Shown here: positions 52,752-60,674 of the stretch, one piece after another
How the letters are laid out: each line of letters starts with the position of its first letter
Position numbering within the stretch: the stretch's first letter is position 1
Source: Streptomyces daqingensis
Lineage (GTDB): Bacteria > Actinomycetota > Actinomycetes > Streptomycetales > Streptomycetaceae
Reading direction: 5' to 3'
Assembly (NCBI RefSeq): GCF_014645895.1
Contig: NZ_BMMP01000009.1
Span: forward strand, 1-64,000
DNA: 64,000 nucleotides
Position numbers and translations under genes: made by a program
Notes under the pieces: generated by a model
The model's database searches: none
What the model saw: only the letters and a program-made list of their open reading frames with translations
Told to the model about the DNA's origin: nothing

Positions 52752-53366
52752 TCAGTGACGGTGGTGCGGCGGCGGAGCCTTGAAGCGGTGGATCCCGGAG
52801 GGCGTCACCGCGGCGGCGACGGGCAGGTCGTGCGGCTCCGCCGGCACGCTGCCGACCAGTTCGGCGTCGTAGAGCAGCACGGCGAGAGCGGGCCGCGCCC
52901 CGGACGCCCCGATCCGCGCCAGCACGCGGTCGTACGACCCGCCGCCGCGCCCCAGCCTGATGCCCTGCCCGTCGACGGCCAGCCCGGGCAGCAGCACCAC
53001 CTCGGCGTCCGTCACCGCGTCCGGACCGAGGCGCGGGCCGTCGGGCTCCAGCAGTCCACGTCCGGCGCGTTCGAGGCGGTGCGCGCCCTCGTACGCGGCC
53101 CAGTCCAGGTCGTTGTCGGGGAGCAGCACCGGCAGCAGCACGCGCACCCCGCGCAGGCGCAGGGCCTCCAGCAGCGGCAGCGTCCCCGGCTCGCGGCCCA
53201 CCGAGACATACGCCGCGACGCTCCGTGCCTCCGCCAGCTCGGGCAGCTCCAGGGCGCGCTCCGACAGGACGGCCGCCGTCTCCTCCGCGTCGCGGGCAGT
53301 CAACCGCGCCCTCACCGCGAGGATGCTCTCCCGCAAAGCGCGCTTACTACCGTCGATGGGGGTCAC
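52752..53366 (-). CDS. 5-formyltetrahydrofolate cyclo-ligase
   Basis: A 204-residue enzyme converting 5-formyl-THF to 5,10-methenyl-THF with ATP. Motifs: SKRALRESILAVRARLTARD, VAAYVSVGREPGTLPLLEAL, VVLLPGLAVDGQGIRLGRGG (ATP loop, then GSYDRVLARI) and LPVAAAVTPSGIHRF. It is read from a GTG at 53366 and is divergent from galU, a neighbourhood common in actinobacteria. Confidence 0.92.
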   Translation of the reverse strand: MTPIDGSKRALRESILAVRARLTARDAEETAAVLSERALELPELAEARSVAAYVSVGREPGTLPLLEALRLRGVRVLLPVLLPDNDLDWAAYEGAHRLERAGRGLLEPDGPRLGPDAVTDAEVVLLPGLAVDGQGIRLGRGGGSYDRVLARIGASGARPALAVLLYDAELVGSVPAEPHDLPVAAAVTPSGIHRFKAPPPHHRH

Positions 53367-53468
53367 AGGCCGGCCGGTCCCTTCCGGCGTGAACAGGCAT
53401 GCTCACACCGCTACATATCGGAGCGAAGGCGTACCTTCCGGTCAAAGCCTCCGGTTATCGTGCGGGAC

Positions 53469-54371
53469 ATGACTACTCCCCGAGCACAGATCACCAAGGC
53501 TGTCATCCCGGCGGCGGGTTTGGGCACCCGCTTCCTGCCGGCTACCAAGTCCACGCCCAAGGAGATGCTGCCGGTCGTCGACAAGCCGGCGATCCAGTAT
53601 GTGGTCGAGGAGGCCGTCTCCGCCGGGTTGTCCGACGTTCTGATGGTCACCGGCCGCAACAAGCGGCCCCTCGAAGACCATTTCGACCGCAATTACGAAC
53701 TGGAACAGGTTCTGCGCGACAAGGGCGACGAGGCCAAGCTGAGCAAGGTCGAGGAGTCCAGCGCCCTGGCGACGATGCACTACGTGCGCCAGGGCGACCC
53801 CCGCGGTCTCGGCCACGCCATTCTCTGCGCGGCACCGCACGTGGGGGACGAGGCCTTCGCCGTCCTCCTGGGCGACGACCTGATCGACCCGCGTGATCCG
53901 CTGCTCACCCGCATGACCCAGGTGCGCGAGCAGCACGGCGGCAGCGTCATCGCGCTCATGGAGGTCGAACCGCAGAACATCCACCTCTACGGCTGCGCGG
54001 CCGCGCAGCCCACCGGCGAGGAGGACGTCGTCCGGGTGTCCGACCTCGTGGAGAAGCCGTCGAGCGACGAGGCGCCGTCCAACCTCGCGATCATCGGCCG
54101 CTACGTGCTCGACCCGGCCGTCTTCGACGTGCTCCGCAAGACCGAGCCGGGACGCGGCGGCGAGATCCAGATCACCGACGCCCTGCAGACCCTCGCGGCG
54201 GAGCCGTCGCTGGGCGGCCCGGTGCACGGAGTGGTCTTCCGCGGCAGGCGCTACGACACCGGTGACAGGGGAGACTATCTGCGCGCCATCGTCAGACTGG
54301 CATGCGAACGTGAGGACCTGGGCCCGGACTTCCGGGACTGGCTGCGGAGTTTCGTCACCGAGGAGATGTGA
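53469..54371 (+). CDS. galU: UTP-glucose-1-phosphate uridylyltransferase
   Basis: A 300-residue nucleotidyltransferase making UDP-glucose for cell-wall glycans, trehalose and polysaccharides. Motifs: KAVIPAAGLGTRFLPATKST (nucleotide loop), PKEMLPVVDKPAIQYVVEEA, GLGHAILCAAPHVGDEAFAV with LLGDD, VEKPSSDEAPSNLAIIGRYV and FRGRRYDTGDRGDYLRAIV. It is the first gene of the galU-moeA cluster; the next start codon is 4 bp after its stop. Confidence 0.95.
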   Translation: MTTPRAQITKAVIPAAGLGTRFLPATKSTPKEMLPVVDKPAIQYVVEEAVSAGLSDVLMVTGRNKRPLEDHFDRNYELEQVLRDKGDEAKLSKVEESSALATMHYVRQGDPRGLGHAILCAAPHVGDEAFAVLLGDDLIDPRDPLLTRMTQVREQHGGSVIALMEVEPQNIHLYGCAAAQPTGEEDVVRVSDLVEKPSSDEAPSNLAIIGRYVLDPAVFDVLRKTEPGRGGEIQITDALQTLAAEPSLGGPVHGVVFRGRRYDTGDRGDYLRAIVRLACEREDLGPDFRDWLRSFVTEEM

Positions 54372-54375
54372 GCCG

Positions 54376-55680
54376 TTGAGCGAGACCTGGTCGGTCGAGG
54401 AGCACCTGGACGACATCCTGCGCAGCGTGCGCCCCTTGGAGCCCATCGAGCTCCAACTCCTCGACGCACAGGGGTGCGTGCTCGTCGAGGACATCCCGGT
54501 GCCCACCTCGCTGCCTCCCTTCGACAACAGCTCGATGGACGGCTACGCGGTGCGCACCGCCGACGTCGAAGGGGCGTCCGAGGAGTTCCCGGCAGTGCTG
54601 TCCGTCATAGGGGACGTGGCGGCGGGCGCCGGAGACCTCCCCGTCGTAGGGCCCGGCCAGGCCGCCCGCATCATGACGGGGGCCGCGATGCCGCCCGGAG
54701 CGGAGGCGGTCGTCCCCGTCGAGTGGACCGACGGCGGTCTCGGCGGCGGGCCCGTGGACTCCATGAGCGCCCGCAGCGCCTCGCCGGAGGGTGCGGCAGG
54801 TGAGGTGCGCGTCCACCGTCCCGTCTCGGCGGGCCGGCACGTCCGTCCGCGCGGCAGCGACGTGCGGGCGGGGTCGCTCGCGCTCGGCGCCGGCACGGTC
54901 CTCGGCCCACCCCAGGTGGGCCTGCTGGCCGCCATCGGCCGAGGCAGCGTACGCGTCCGCCCGCGGCCCCGGGTGGTCGTCCTCTCCACGGGGAGCGAAC
55001 TCGTACCGCCCGACGAGCAGTTGGGCTCCGGTCAGATCTACGACTCCAACAGCTTCGCGCTGACCGCCGCCGCACGCGACGCCGGCGCGATCGCCTACCG
55101 GGTGGGTGCCGTCGCCGACGACGCGGACACCCTCCGCGCCACGATCGAGGACCAGCTCATCCGGGCCGACCTGGTGGTCACCAGCGGCGGTGTCAGCGTG
55201 GGCGCGTACGACGTCGTCAAGGAAGTGCTCTCCAAGATCGACGAGGGGAGCGGCAGCGTCGAGTTCCGCCGCCTGGCCATGCAGCCCGGCAAGCCCCAGG
55301 GTTTCGGCCTGATCGGCCCGGACCGCACCCCGCTGCTCGCCCTGCCCGGCAATCCGGTGAGCGCGTACGTCTCCTTCGAGCTGTTCGTCCGGCCCGCGGT
55401 GCGGGCGCTGATGGGGCGCGCCTCCGTACGCCGGGAGACCGCCCGGGCGCGGCTGGAGACCGAGGAGCCGCTCAGCTCCCCGGACGGCAAGCGGCAGTTC
55501 CTCCGCGGCAGTTACCTGCCGCCCGCGCCGGGGGAGGCCCGTGGCTCGGTGCGTCCCGTCGGGGGCGCCGGCTCCCACCTCGTCGCCGCTCTCGCGCAGG
55601 CGAACGTGCTGATCGACGTCCCGGAGAAGACGGTGCGGCTCGCGGCGGGCGAAGAGGTGACGGTCGTCCTGCTGGACTAG
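54376..55680 (+). CDS. glp: MoeA/gephyrin-like molybdotransferase, probable Glp
   Basis: A 434-residue MoeA-fold protein. Domain blocks: PPFDNSSMDGYAVRTADV, ARIMTGAAMPPGAEAVVPVE, RPRGSDVRAGSLALGAGTVL, VVVLSTGSELVPPDEQLGSG, VVTSGGVSVGAYDVVKEVL and LALPGNPVSAYVSFELFVRP. It can insert molybdate into molybdopterin. In Corynebacterium the gene in this position (galU-glp-GNAT-glpR) is the gephyrin-like division factor Glp, so a structural role with FtsZ is possible. It starts with TTG at 54376 after GAGGAG, four bases past galU. Confidence 0.92.
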   Translation: MSETWSVEEHLDDILRSVRPLEPIELQLLDAQGCVLVEDIPVPTSLPPFDNSSMDGYAVRTADVEGASEEFPAVLSVIGDVAAGAGDLPVVGPGQAARIMTGAAMPPGAEAVVPVEWTDGGLGGGPVDSMSARSASPEGAAGEVRVHRPVSAGRHVRPRGSDVRAGSLALGAGTVLGPPQVGLLAAIGRGSVRVRPRPRVVVLSTGSELVPPDEQLGSGQIYDSNSFALTAAARDAGAIAYRVGAVADDADTLRATIEDQLIRADLVVTSGGVSVGAYDVVKEVLSKIDEGSGSVEFRRLAMQPGKPQGFGLIGPDRTPLLALPGNPVSAYVSFELFVRPAVRALMGRASVRRETARARLETEEPLSSPDGKRQFLRGSYLPPAPGEARGSVRPVGGAGSHLVAALAQANVLIDVPEKTVRLAAGEEVTVVLLD

Positions 55681-55850
55681 CCCCTACCCCGACCTGCACC
55701 CTCCCGTCCACGGGCCTGTGCGGCCCCGCCGGCACCGCTCCTGCCTGGCCCCGGGGCGGGTCGCTGTCACGGTCCGTACGCCCGGAGCGACGCCGGGACG
55801 CCGAGGGCCCGGTACCGTATCCGGTCACAGGGACGGTTCCGGGAGAACGA

Positions 55851-56399
55851 TTGAACAGCGCCGAACAGCAGCACCTCACCCACATCGACGAGGGTGGGGC
55901 AGCCCGCATGGTCGATGTCTCCGCGAAGGACGTCACCGCCCGCACCGCGCGTGCGGCCGGCAGAGTCCTCGTGTCGCCGCGCGTCGTGGAGCTGCTGCGC
56001 GGCGAGGGCATGCCCAAGGGGGACGCCCTCGCGACGGCGCGCATCGCGGGAATCATGGGAGCGAAGAGGACACCGGATCTCGTCCCGCTGTGCCATCCGC
56101 TCGCGATCTCGGGCGTAGAAGTCGGCCTCTCGGTCGCGGACGACGCCGTCGAGATCACCGCACAGGTGAAGACCACGGACCGTACGGGCGTGGAGATGGA
56201 GGCCCTGACGGCCGTGACGGTCGCCGCCCTCACCGTGATCGACATGGTGAAGGCCGTCGACAAGTCAGCCGTCATCGCGGACGTACGGGTGGAGGAGAAG
56301 TCCGGCGGCCGGTCCGGCAACTGGACGCGTTCCGCAGCGATTTCGAGCCCGTCCCCCTCCGGCGGCGAGGACGGGCGTCAGGAGGGAACAGGCGCATGA
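55851..56399 (+). CDS. moaC: Cyclic pyranopterin monophosphate synthase
   Basis: A 182-residue enzyme forming cPMP in the first stage of molybdenum-cofactor synthesis. Motifs: LTHIDEGGAARMVDVSAKD, GIMGAKRTPDLVPLCHPLAI, VEITAQVKTTDRTGVEMEAL and TVIDMVKAVDK, with catalytic Lys and His residues. The C-terminal 20 residues (SSPSPSGGEDGRQEGTGA) are an unusual tail. The TTG at 55851 after GGGAGAACGA is the start. Its stop overlaps the next ATG by 4 nt. Confidence 0.94.
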   Translation: MNSAEQQHLTHIDEGGAARMVDVSAKDVTARTARAAGRVLVSPRVVELLRGEGMPKGDALATARIAGIMGAKRTPDLVPLCHPLAISGVEVGLSVADDAVEITAQVKTTDRTGVEMEALTAVTVAALTVIDMVKAVDKSAVIADVRVEEKSGGRSGNWTRSAAISSPSPSGGEDGRQEGTGA

Positions 56400-56902
56400 G
56401 CCCCGCACAGCACTCCTACCGCGCTCTGGCCGTGACGGCGTCGAACCGGGCAGCGGACGGCGTCTACGAGGACGAGGGCGGCCCGCTCCTCGTCGAGGCC
56501 CTGAACGCCATGGGCTTCGAGACGGAGGGCCCGAGCGTCGTCCCGGACGGAGAACCCGTCGCCGAGGTGCTGACGGCGGCTGTCAACGCCCGCTACGACG
56601 TCGTCCTCACCACCGGCGGCACAGGCATCTCCCCGACGGACAAGACCCCGGAGATGACGCGCCGCCTCCTCGACTACGAGATCCCGGGCATCGCGGAGGC
56701 GATCCGCGCGGAGGGAGCCGACAAGGTCCCGACTGCGGCTCTCTCCCGCGGAGTTGCGGGCGTCGCCGGCAGCACACTGATCGTCAACCTGCCGGGTTCG
56801 TCCGGCGGCGTACGCGACGGGCTCGCCGTCCTCCGCCGGCTTCTGGTCCACGCGGTCGACCAGATCCACGGAGGCGATCACCCCAGAGGGGCCCCCAACT
56901 GA
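56396..56902 (+). CDS. mog: Molybdopterin adenylyltransferase, MogA/MoaB type
   Basis: A 168-residue enzyme adenylating molybdopterin. Motifs: YRALAVTASNRAADGVYEDE, DVVLTTGGTGISPTDKTPEM (the GTGISPTD loop), AALSRGVAGVAGSTLIVNLP and GSSGGVRDGL. Translation is coupled to moaC through ATGA. Its own TGA overlaps the presumed CTG start of the acetyltransferase. Confidence 0.94.
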   Translation: MSPAQHSYRALAVTASNRAADGVYEDEGGPLLVEALNAMGFETEGPSVVPDGEPVAEVLTAAVNARYDVVLTTGGTGISPTDKTPEMTRRLLDYEIPGIAEAIRAEGADKVPTAALSRGVAGVAGSTLIVNLPGSSGGVRDGLAVLRRLLVHAVDQIHGGDHPRGAPN

Positions 56903-57522
56903 ACGCGCCCTGGCCGGTCGTACTGACGGACGGAGCAACCTCGCTCCGTCCCATAAAGCTGCGCGACCAGCGTGCCTGGCGTGAGGTCAACCAGCGCAAC
57001 CGCGACTGGCTGCGGCCCTGGGAGGCCACGATCCCGCCCGCGCCGGCGGGGCTCGCGCCTCCGCGCCGCCCGACGTACCGGCAGATGGTCCGCCATCTGC
57101 GGGGGGAGGCGCAGGCGGGGCGCATGCTGCCGTTCGTCGTGGAGCACCAGGGGCGCCTGGCGGGGCAGTTGACGGTCGCGGGCATCACCTGGGGATCGAT
57201 GTGCTCCGGACACATCGGCTATTGGGTGGACCGTGAAGTCGCGGGCCGCGGTGTGATGCCGACGGCCGTGGCGCTGGCAACGGACCACTGCTTCCGCACG
57301 GTTGGGCTGCACCGCATCGAAATCTGCATCCGTCCGGAGAACGCGCCGAGCCGCCGCGTCGTGGAGAAACTGGGCTTCCGTGAGGAGGGGTTGAGGCCCC
57401 GTTATCTGCATATCGACGGTGCCTGGCGTGACCATCTGGTTTACGCACTGACCTCGGAAGAAGTCCCCGAAGGGCTGCTGGCGCGCTGGCATCGCGAGGC
57501 ACCGCACACCTCCAATAAATAG
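56899..57522 (+). CDS. GNAT N-acetyltransferase, RimJ-like
   Basis: A 207-residue GNAT protein: SLRPIKLRDQRAWREVNQRN, WLRPWEATIPPA, acetyl-CoA loop VDREVAGRGVMPTAVALATD, then RIEICIRPENAPSRRVVEKL with GFREEGLRPRYLHIDG. It resembles RimJ/RimL acetylases of ribosomal proteins. The homologous N-terminus (NAPWPVVLTDG) is encoded right from a CTG at 56899, which overlaps the mog TGA as CTGA. No ATG, GTG or TTG occurs in frame before 57085, which would remove the first 62 conserved residues. A CTG start is therefore inferred. It lies between glp and sepX, as in Corynebacterium. Confidence 0.82.
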   Translation: MNAPWPVVLTDGATSLRPIKLRDQRAWREVNQRNRDWLRPWEATIPPAPAGLAPPRRPTYRQMVRHLRGEAQAGRMLPFVVEHQGRLAGQLTVAGITWGSMCSGHIGYWVDREVAGRGVMPTAVALATDHCFRTVGLHRIEICIRPENAPSRRVVEKLGFREEGLRPRYLHIDGAWRDHLVYALTSEEVPEGLLARWHREAPHTSNK

Positions 57523-57532
57523 AATATTTATT
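57514..57532. other. A/T-only hairpin at the end of the GNAT gene
   Basis: AATAAATA (57514-57521) pairs perfectly with TATTTATT (57525-57532), overlapping the stop codon. An all-A/T stem is very unusual in this GC-rich DNA. It may be a weak terminator or an UP-like element for sepX. Confidence 0.4.
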
Positions 57533-57696
57533 CGAAAGTAATCACCGTTCCCTGAACGGCCCCCGGCCGCCGGGGAATTGACGAACGGCCACCCGGTAGG
57601 CGCGATCGGAAAAAAAGCTGGAGAGATCAGCCAGATCGTGCGACACACCGCGGTATTTGGCAGATGGGTGCGGCTAAACCCCTCTACCGTGTGAGG

Positions 57697-58926
57697 GTGA
57701 ACAGCAGCGGCCTCATCTACGCAGTCATCGTCGGGGCCTGGGCCGCCTATCTGGTGCCGATGTGGCTCCGCAGGCAGGACGAACTGAACGAGTCCCGCCC
57801 CACCGAACGCTTCAGTACCGCCATCCGTCTGCTGTCCGGCAAGGCGGCGATGGAGCGGCGATACGCCAAGGAGTCGGAGCGCGACGGTGAAATCCCCGAC
57901 GCCCACGGCGAGTTCGCCGACCCCCTGAGTGATCCCCTTGCCGGGCGGCGCGAGGCGGCCACGGCGGGCGGCTTCCCCGAGCCCGGCGACGCGCAAGGGG
58001 CCGTTCCCTGCGGAGACGACGCAGCCGACGAGACGGTGGACGTCCGCGCCTACGCCGACCCCAAGACCATGGTGGGCGAGGCCGGTGCGGCCGCCCCCAC
58101 CGAGGTCCTGTCCGCGCACGGTGACCACGCCGCCGAAGTACGGGGCGGCGACGGGCCGTCGGGCGACGGACGGGCCGAACCGCGGAACCGCGGAAAGAGC
58201 ACGCGCGCCAAGGTGCTCGCCCGGCGCCGGCGCACCACGATGGTGCTCTTTCTCGCCTTCACGGCGGGCACTGTCGTCGCGGGAGTCGGCGGCATCACGT
58301 ACCTGTGGGCGCCCGGCGGGCCGGGGCTGCTGCTCAGCGCGTACATCGTGCATCTGCGGGTGCAGGAGCGCCGCCGATTCGCCGCCGGCATGGAGAAGCG
58401 CCGGGCGGAGGCCGTGGCGCACCGTCTGCAGGACAGCCCGGAGCCTTCGGAGGACCCGGACGGGCAGACCGAGTCCTTCCCCGGTCCTCCCTCGAACGTC
58501 CGGCCGCCGGAGCCGGAGGCCGCCGCCCAGCCCGGTACGCAGCCGGCGGCCCGGCCCGCCGCCCGGGCGGCCCAGGAGCCCACGGCCGCCGACCGGCGCG
58601 CCCTCGTCGAGCAGACGGACCACGCCGAGTGGGTCGACCAGCAGCGGAATCGGGACGGCGAGCCCGGCGAGGGCTGGGACCCCGTCCCGGTGCCGCTGCC
58701 CACGTACGTCAGCGCTCCCGTCGCCCCGCGCACCACCCGCGGCGTGGACCTGGAGGGACCCGGCACCTGGAGCTCGGCCCGCTCCACCACGGCCGGGGGC
58801 GAGCCGGGCGGCGACGAGGGGCCCGACGATCCGGCCCCCTCGCGCCGCCGCGGACGCGGGCACGGCCGTACGCCGCTCTTCGACCAGTACGAGGACGGCG
58901 AGCGGCCCCGCGCAGCCAACGAGTGA
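57697..58926 (+). CDS. sepX: SepX/GlpR-type division-associated membrane protein
   Basis: A 409-residue protein starting VNSSGLIYAVIVGAWAAYLV, a membrane segment at residues 5-21, followed by the conserved cytoplasmic PMWLRRQDELNESRPTERFS and TAIRLLSGKAAMERRYAKE. A central pair of membrane segments (MVLFLAFTAGTVVAGVGGIT; PGLLLSAYIVHLRVQERRR) precedes a long acidic/Pro-rich tail. This fits Streptomyces SepX and corynebacterial GlpR, the membrane receptor of Glp that helps divisome and hyphal compartment formation. The GTG at 57697 is preferred to 57691 or an ATG at 57664. Confidence 0.85.
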   Translation: MNSSGLIYAVIVGAWAAYLVPMWLRRQDELNESRPTERFSTAIRLLSGKAAMERRYAKESERDGEIPDAHGEFADPLSDPLAGRREAATAGGFPEPGDAQGAVPCGDDAADETVDVRAYADPKTMVGEAGAAAPTEVLSAHGDHAAEVRGGDGPSGDGRAEPRNRGKSTRAKVLARRRRTTMVLFLAFTAGTVVAGVGGITYLWAPGGPGLLLSAYIVHLRVQERRRFAAGMEKRRAEAVAHRLQDSPEPSEDPDGQTESFPGPPSNVRPPEPEAAAQPGTQPAARPAARAAQEPTAADRRALVEQTDHAEWVDQQRNRDGEPGEGWDPVPVPLPTYVSAPVAPRTTRGVDLEGPGTWSSARSTTAGGEPGGDEGPDDPAPSRRRGRGHGRTPLFDQYEDGERPRAANE

Positions 58927-59070
58927 CAGGCGGTGACCGCTGTCCGCCCCTGCGGGGGCGGGCGCAGCGCCCGGCGGGCGCTGCGGCGGGCCGCACGGGA
59001 GCGCGGTGACCAGCGCTCTATCGGATTTCCTCGCAGCGCTGCGGGGATGCTAAGGTTTCACCCGTCGCAA

Positions 59071-59144
59071 GGGCCTGTAGCGCAGTCCGGTAGCGCATCT
59101 CGTTCGCAACGAGAGGGTCAGGGGTTCAAATCCCCTCAGGTCCA
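59071..59144 (+). tRNA. tRNA-Ala (anticodon CGC)
   Basis: A 74-nt cloverleaf: acceptor GGGCCTG/CAGGTCC containing the alanine identity pair G3-U70, D arm GCGCAGTCCGGTAGCGC, anticodon stem CTCGT/ACGAG with loop TTCGCAA, and T arm GGGGTTCAAATCCCC. CCA is not encoded. The integrase converges on its 3' end, so the tRNA serves as integration site and its 3' half is the attachment core. Confidence 0.94.
59101..59144 (+). other. Probable attachment site (attL/R) of the AICE
   Basis: The anticodon-to-3' half of tRNA-Ala is where pSAM2-type integrases recombine, and the tRNA is left intact. The second copy should lie beyond the right edge of the window, so core length cannot be fixed here. Confidence 0.6.
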
Positions 59145-59153
59145 CAGCAGGTC

Positions 59154-59187
59154 AAAGCCCCCGCCGGGAAGATCCAGCGGGGGCTTT
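59154..59187. terminator. Bidirectional terminator between tRNA-Ala and int
   Basis: An 11-bp stem, AAAGCCCCCGC (59154-59164) and GCGGGGGCTTT (59177-59187). It ends both the tRNA transcript and the convergent integrase operon. The left arm is identical to the start of the terminator at 524. Confidence 0.75.
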
Positions 59188-59217
59188 GTCGTGCCGTACA
59201 GCAGCGAAGTACAGCAA

Positions 59218-60465
59218 CTACGGTGACTGTCCTTGATCGCTGGAGGGTCCGCCGAGGTGCTTGCCGAGCTTCCTCAGTGCCTTCCGAGTCGCGTCGGACG
59301 GGACGTGCGTGTACACCTCCATCGTTATCGCGATCTTGCTGTGGCGAAGGATCTGCATGGCAACGCGCGGGTGCACGTCGAGGGCCGCGAGCAATGAGCC
59401 GCATGTGTGGCGGGTGTCGTGCAGCCTGATCTTCCGCACCCTTGCCTTGGCCGACCGGGCGTCGAATGAGCGATTAAAGTTCCGCGGCTCAATCGGCGTT
59501 CCGTAGCGAGTGGTGAAGACGAAATCGGAGTCGGTCCACAGCTCACCCGCGGCCTTTCGGGCTGCCTGCTGCGTCTTGCGTCGGAGCTGGAGGGCGGTGA
59601 CGCAGATCTGGGGGAGGGGCAGCGTCGCTGTCGATGCCTCGGTCTTCGTCTCGTCGTGCACCAGGCGCCGGCTGATTCGCTGGAGCTGACGACCCACGGT
59701 GATCTGTCCTGCTTCCAGGTCCACGTCCTGCCATGACAGCCCCAGGACCTCACCACGGCGGAAGCCGAGGACCAGGACCAGGACGTAGGCCGGGTAGAGA
59801 GGGTCACGGGCCCCACGGGCAGCTTCCAGGAAGGTCCGCGCTTCCTCCACCGTCCAGGGTTCGCGACGTTGCTTGCGACCAGCCCGGACCTTGACCAGAC
59901 CGGCCGCATTCTTGCTGATCAACTCCTCTGTCATGGCGTGCGTGAGGGCGGATCGGAGAACCGCTCTCGCGTCGTTCACGGTGCGTCGGGACGGCCGGCG
60001 GCGGCAGCACTGACCGACTGCACAGCAACGCCGCTTCTCGGGAGAGCGATCCGCATCCACGCCTCGGGCACAGCAACGGCACTGCTCCATCGCCCTGTTC
60101 ATCCACTCCCGGACATCACGCACGGACAGCTTGTCGAGCCGCTTGCCGCCCAGGCCCGGCACCAGGAAGAGGCGAACGAGGAGTTCGTAGTTCTCGTAGG
60201 TCTTGGGCTTGAGGTCTGGCTTCACGACTTCCCGCAGCCAATACGTGAGGTACTGCTGCACGGTCGGCGTGCGAGTCGCGACGGGACCCTTCTTGGCTTC
60301 GGCGTGGAGTTTGATCCACTTGTCGTGGACTTCCTCGCGGGTCTTGCCGTAGACGTACTTGCGCTTGCGCTTGCCGTCCGGGGTGGAGACCCAGACGTAC
60401 GCGGCGAAGCTGTTGTTGCGGTACGGGTAGATGGAGCCTTCTCCGTTGCCCCGCTTGCCGCTCAT
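59218..60465 (-). CDS. int: Tyrosine site-specific integrase of the AICE
   Basis: A 415-residue recombinase. An N-terminal arm-type domain (GEGSIYPYRNNSFAAYVWVS) and SAM-like core-binding domain (TPTVQQYLTYWLREVVKPDL) precede the catalytic domain. Active-site boxes: Arg in GFRRGEVLGLSWQDVDL, HDTRHTCGSLLAAL, LRHSKIAIT and Tyr in MEVYTHV. A Cys cluster (CRCCARGVDADRS, then RRCCAVGQCC) typical of actinobacterial integrases may bind zinc. It recombines the element with the tRNA-Ala gene. The ATG at 60465 overlaps the xis stop by 4 nt; the longer upstream frame is not used. Confidence 0.93.
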   Translation of the reverse strand: MSGKRGNGEGSIYPYRNNSFAAYVWVSTPDGKRKRKYVYGKTREEVHDKWIKLHAEAKKGPVATRTPTVQQYLTYWLREVVKPDLKPKTYENYELLVRLFLVPGLGGKRLDKLSVRDVREWMNRAMEQCRCCARGVDADRSPEKRRCCAVGQCCRRRPSRRTVNDARAVLRSALTHAMTEELISKNAAGLVKVRAGRKQRREPWTVEEARTFLEAARGARDPLYPAYVLVLVLGFRRGEVLGLSWQDVDLEAGQITVGRQLQRISRRLVHDETKTEASTATLPLPQICVTALQLRRKTQQAARKAAGELWTDSDFVFTTRYGTPIEPRNFNRSFDARSAKARVRKIRLHDTRHTCGSLLAALDVHPRVAMQILRHSKIAITMEVYTHVPSDATRKALRKLGKHLGGPSSDQGQSP

Positions 60466-60674
60466 GCCGACCACCTCATGTCCTCGGCTTCGGCAGCGCA
60501 GCGTTCGACGTACTCGTCGACCCAGGCCGGAAGGATGCGGCGGTTGCGGCCGACCTTGACGGAGCGGATCTCGCCTGTCAGCACGAGCATCTTGGTCTTG
60601 GACAGACCGAAGCCGAGCATGTCGGCGACCTCGGCTGTGGTGTGCCACTTCCTCTCGATCACGGCGGTTGTCAC
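60462..60674 (-). CDS. xis: Excisionase-like helix-turn-helix protein
   Basis: A 70-residue protein with a winged MerR/excisionase-type helix-turn-helix: HTTAEVADMLGFGLSKTKML, then GEIRSVKVGRNRRILPAWVD. It likely bends att DNA to favour excision by Int. It begins with GTG at 60674, overlapping the repSA stop (GTGA), and its stop overlaps the int start (ATGA). Confidence 0.88.
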   Translation of the reverse strand: MTTAVIERKWHTTAEVADMLGFGLSKTKMLVLTGEIRSVKVGRNRRILPAWVDEYVERCAAEAEDMRWSA

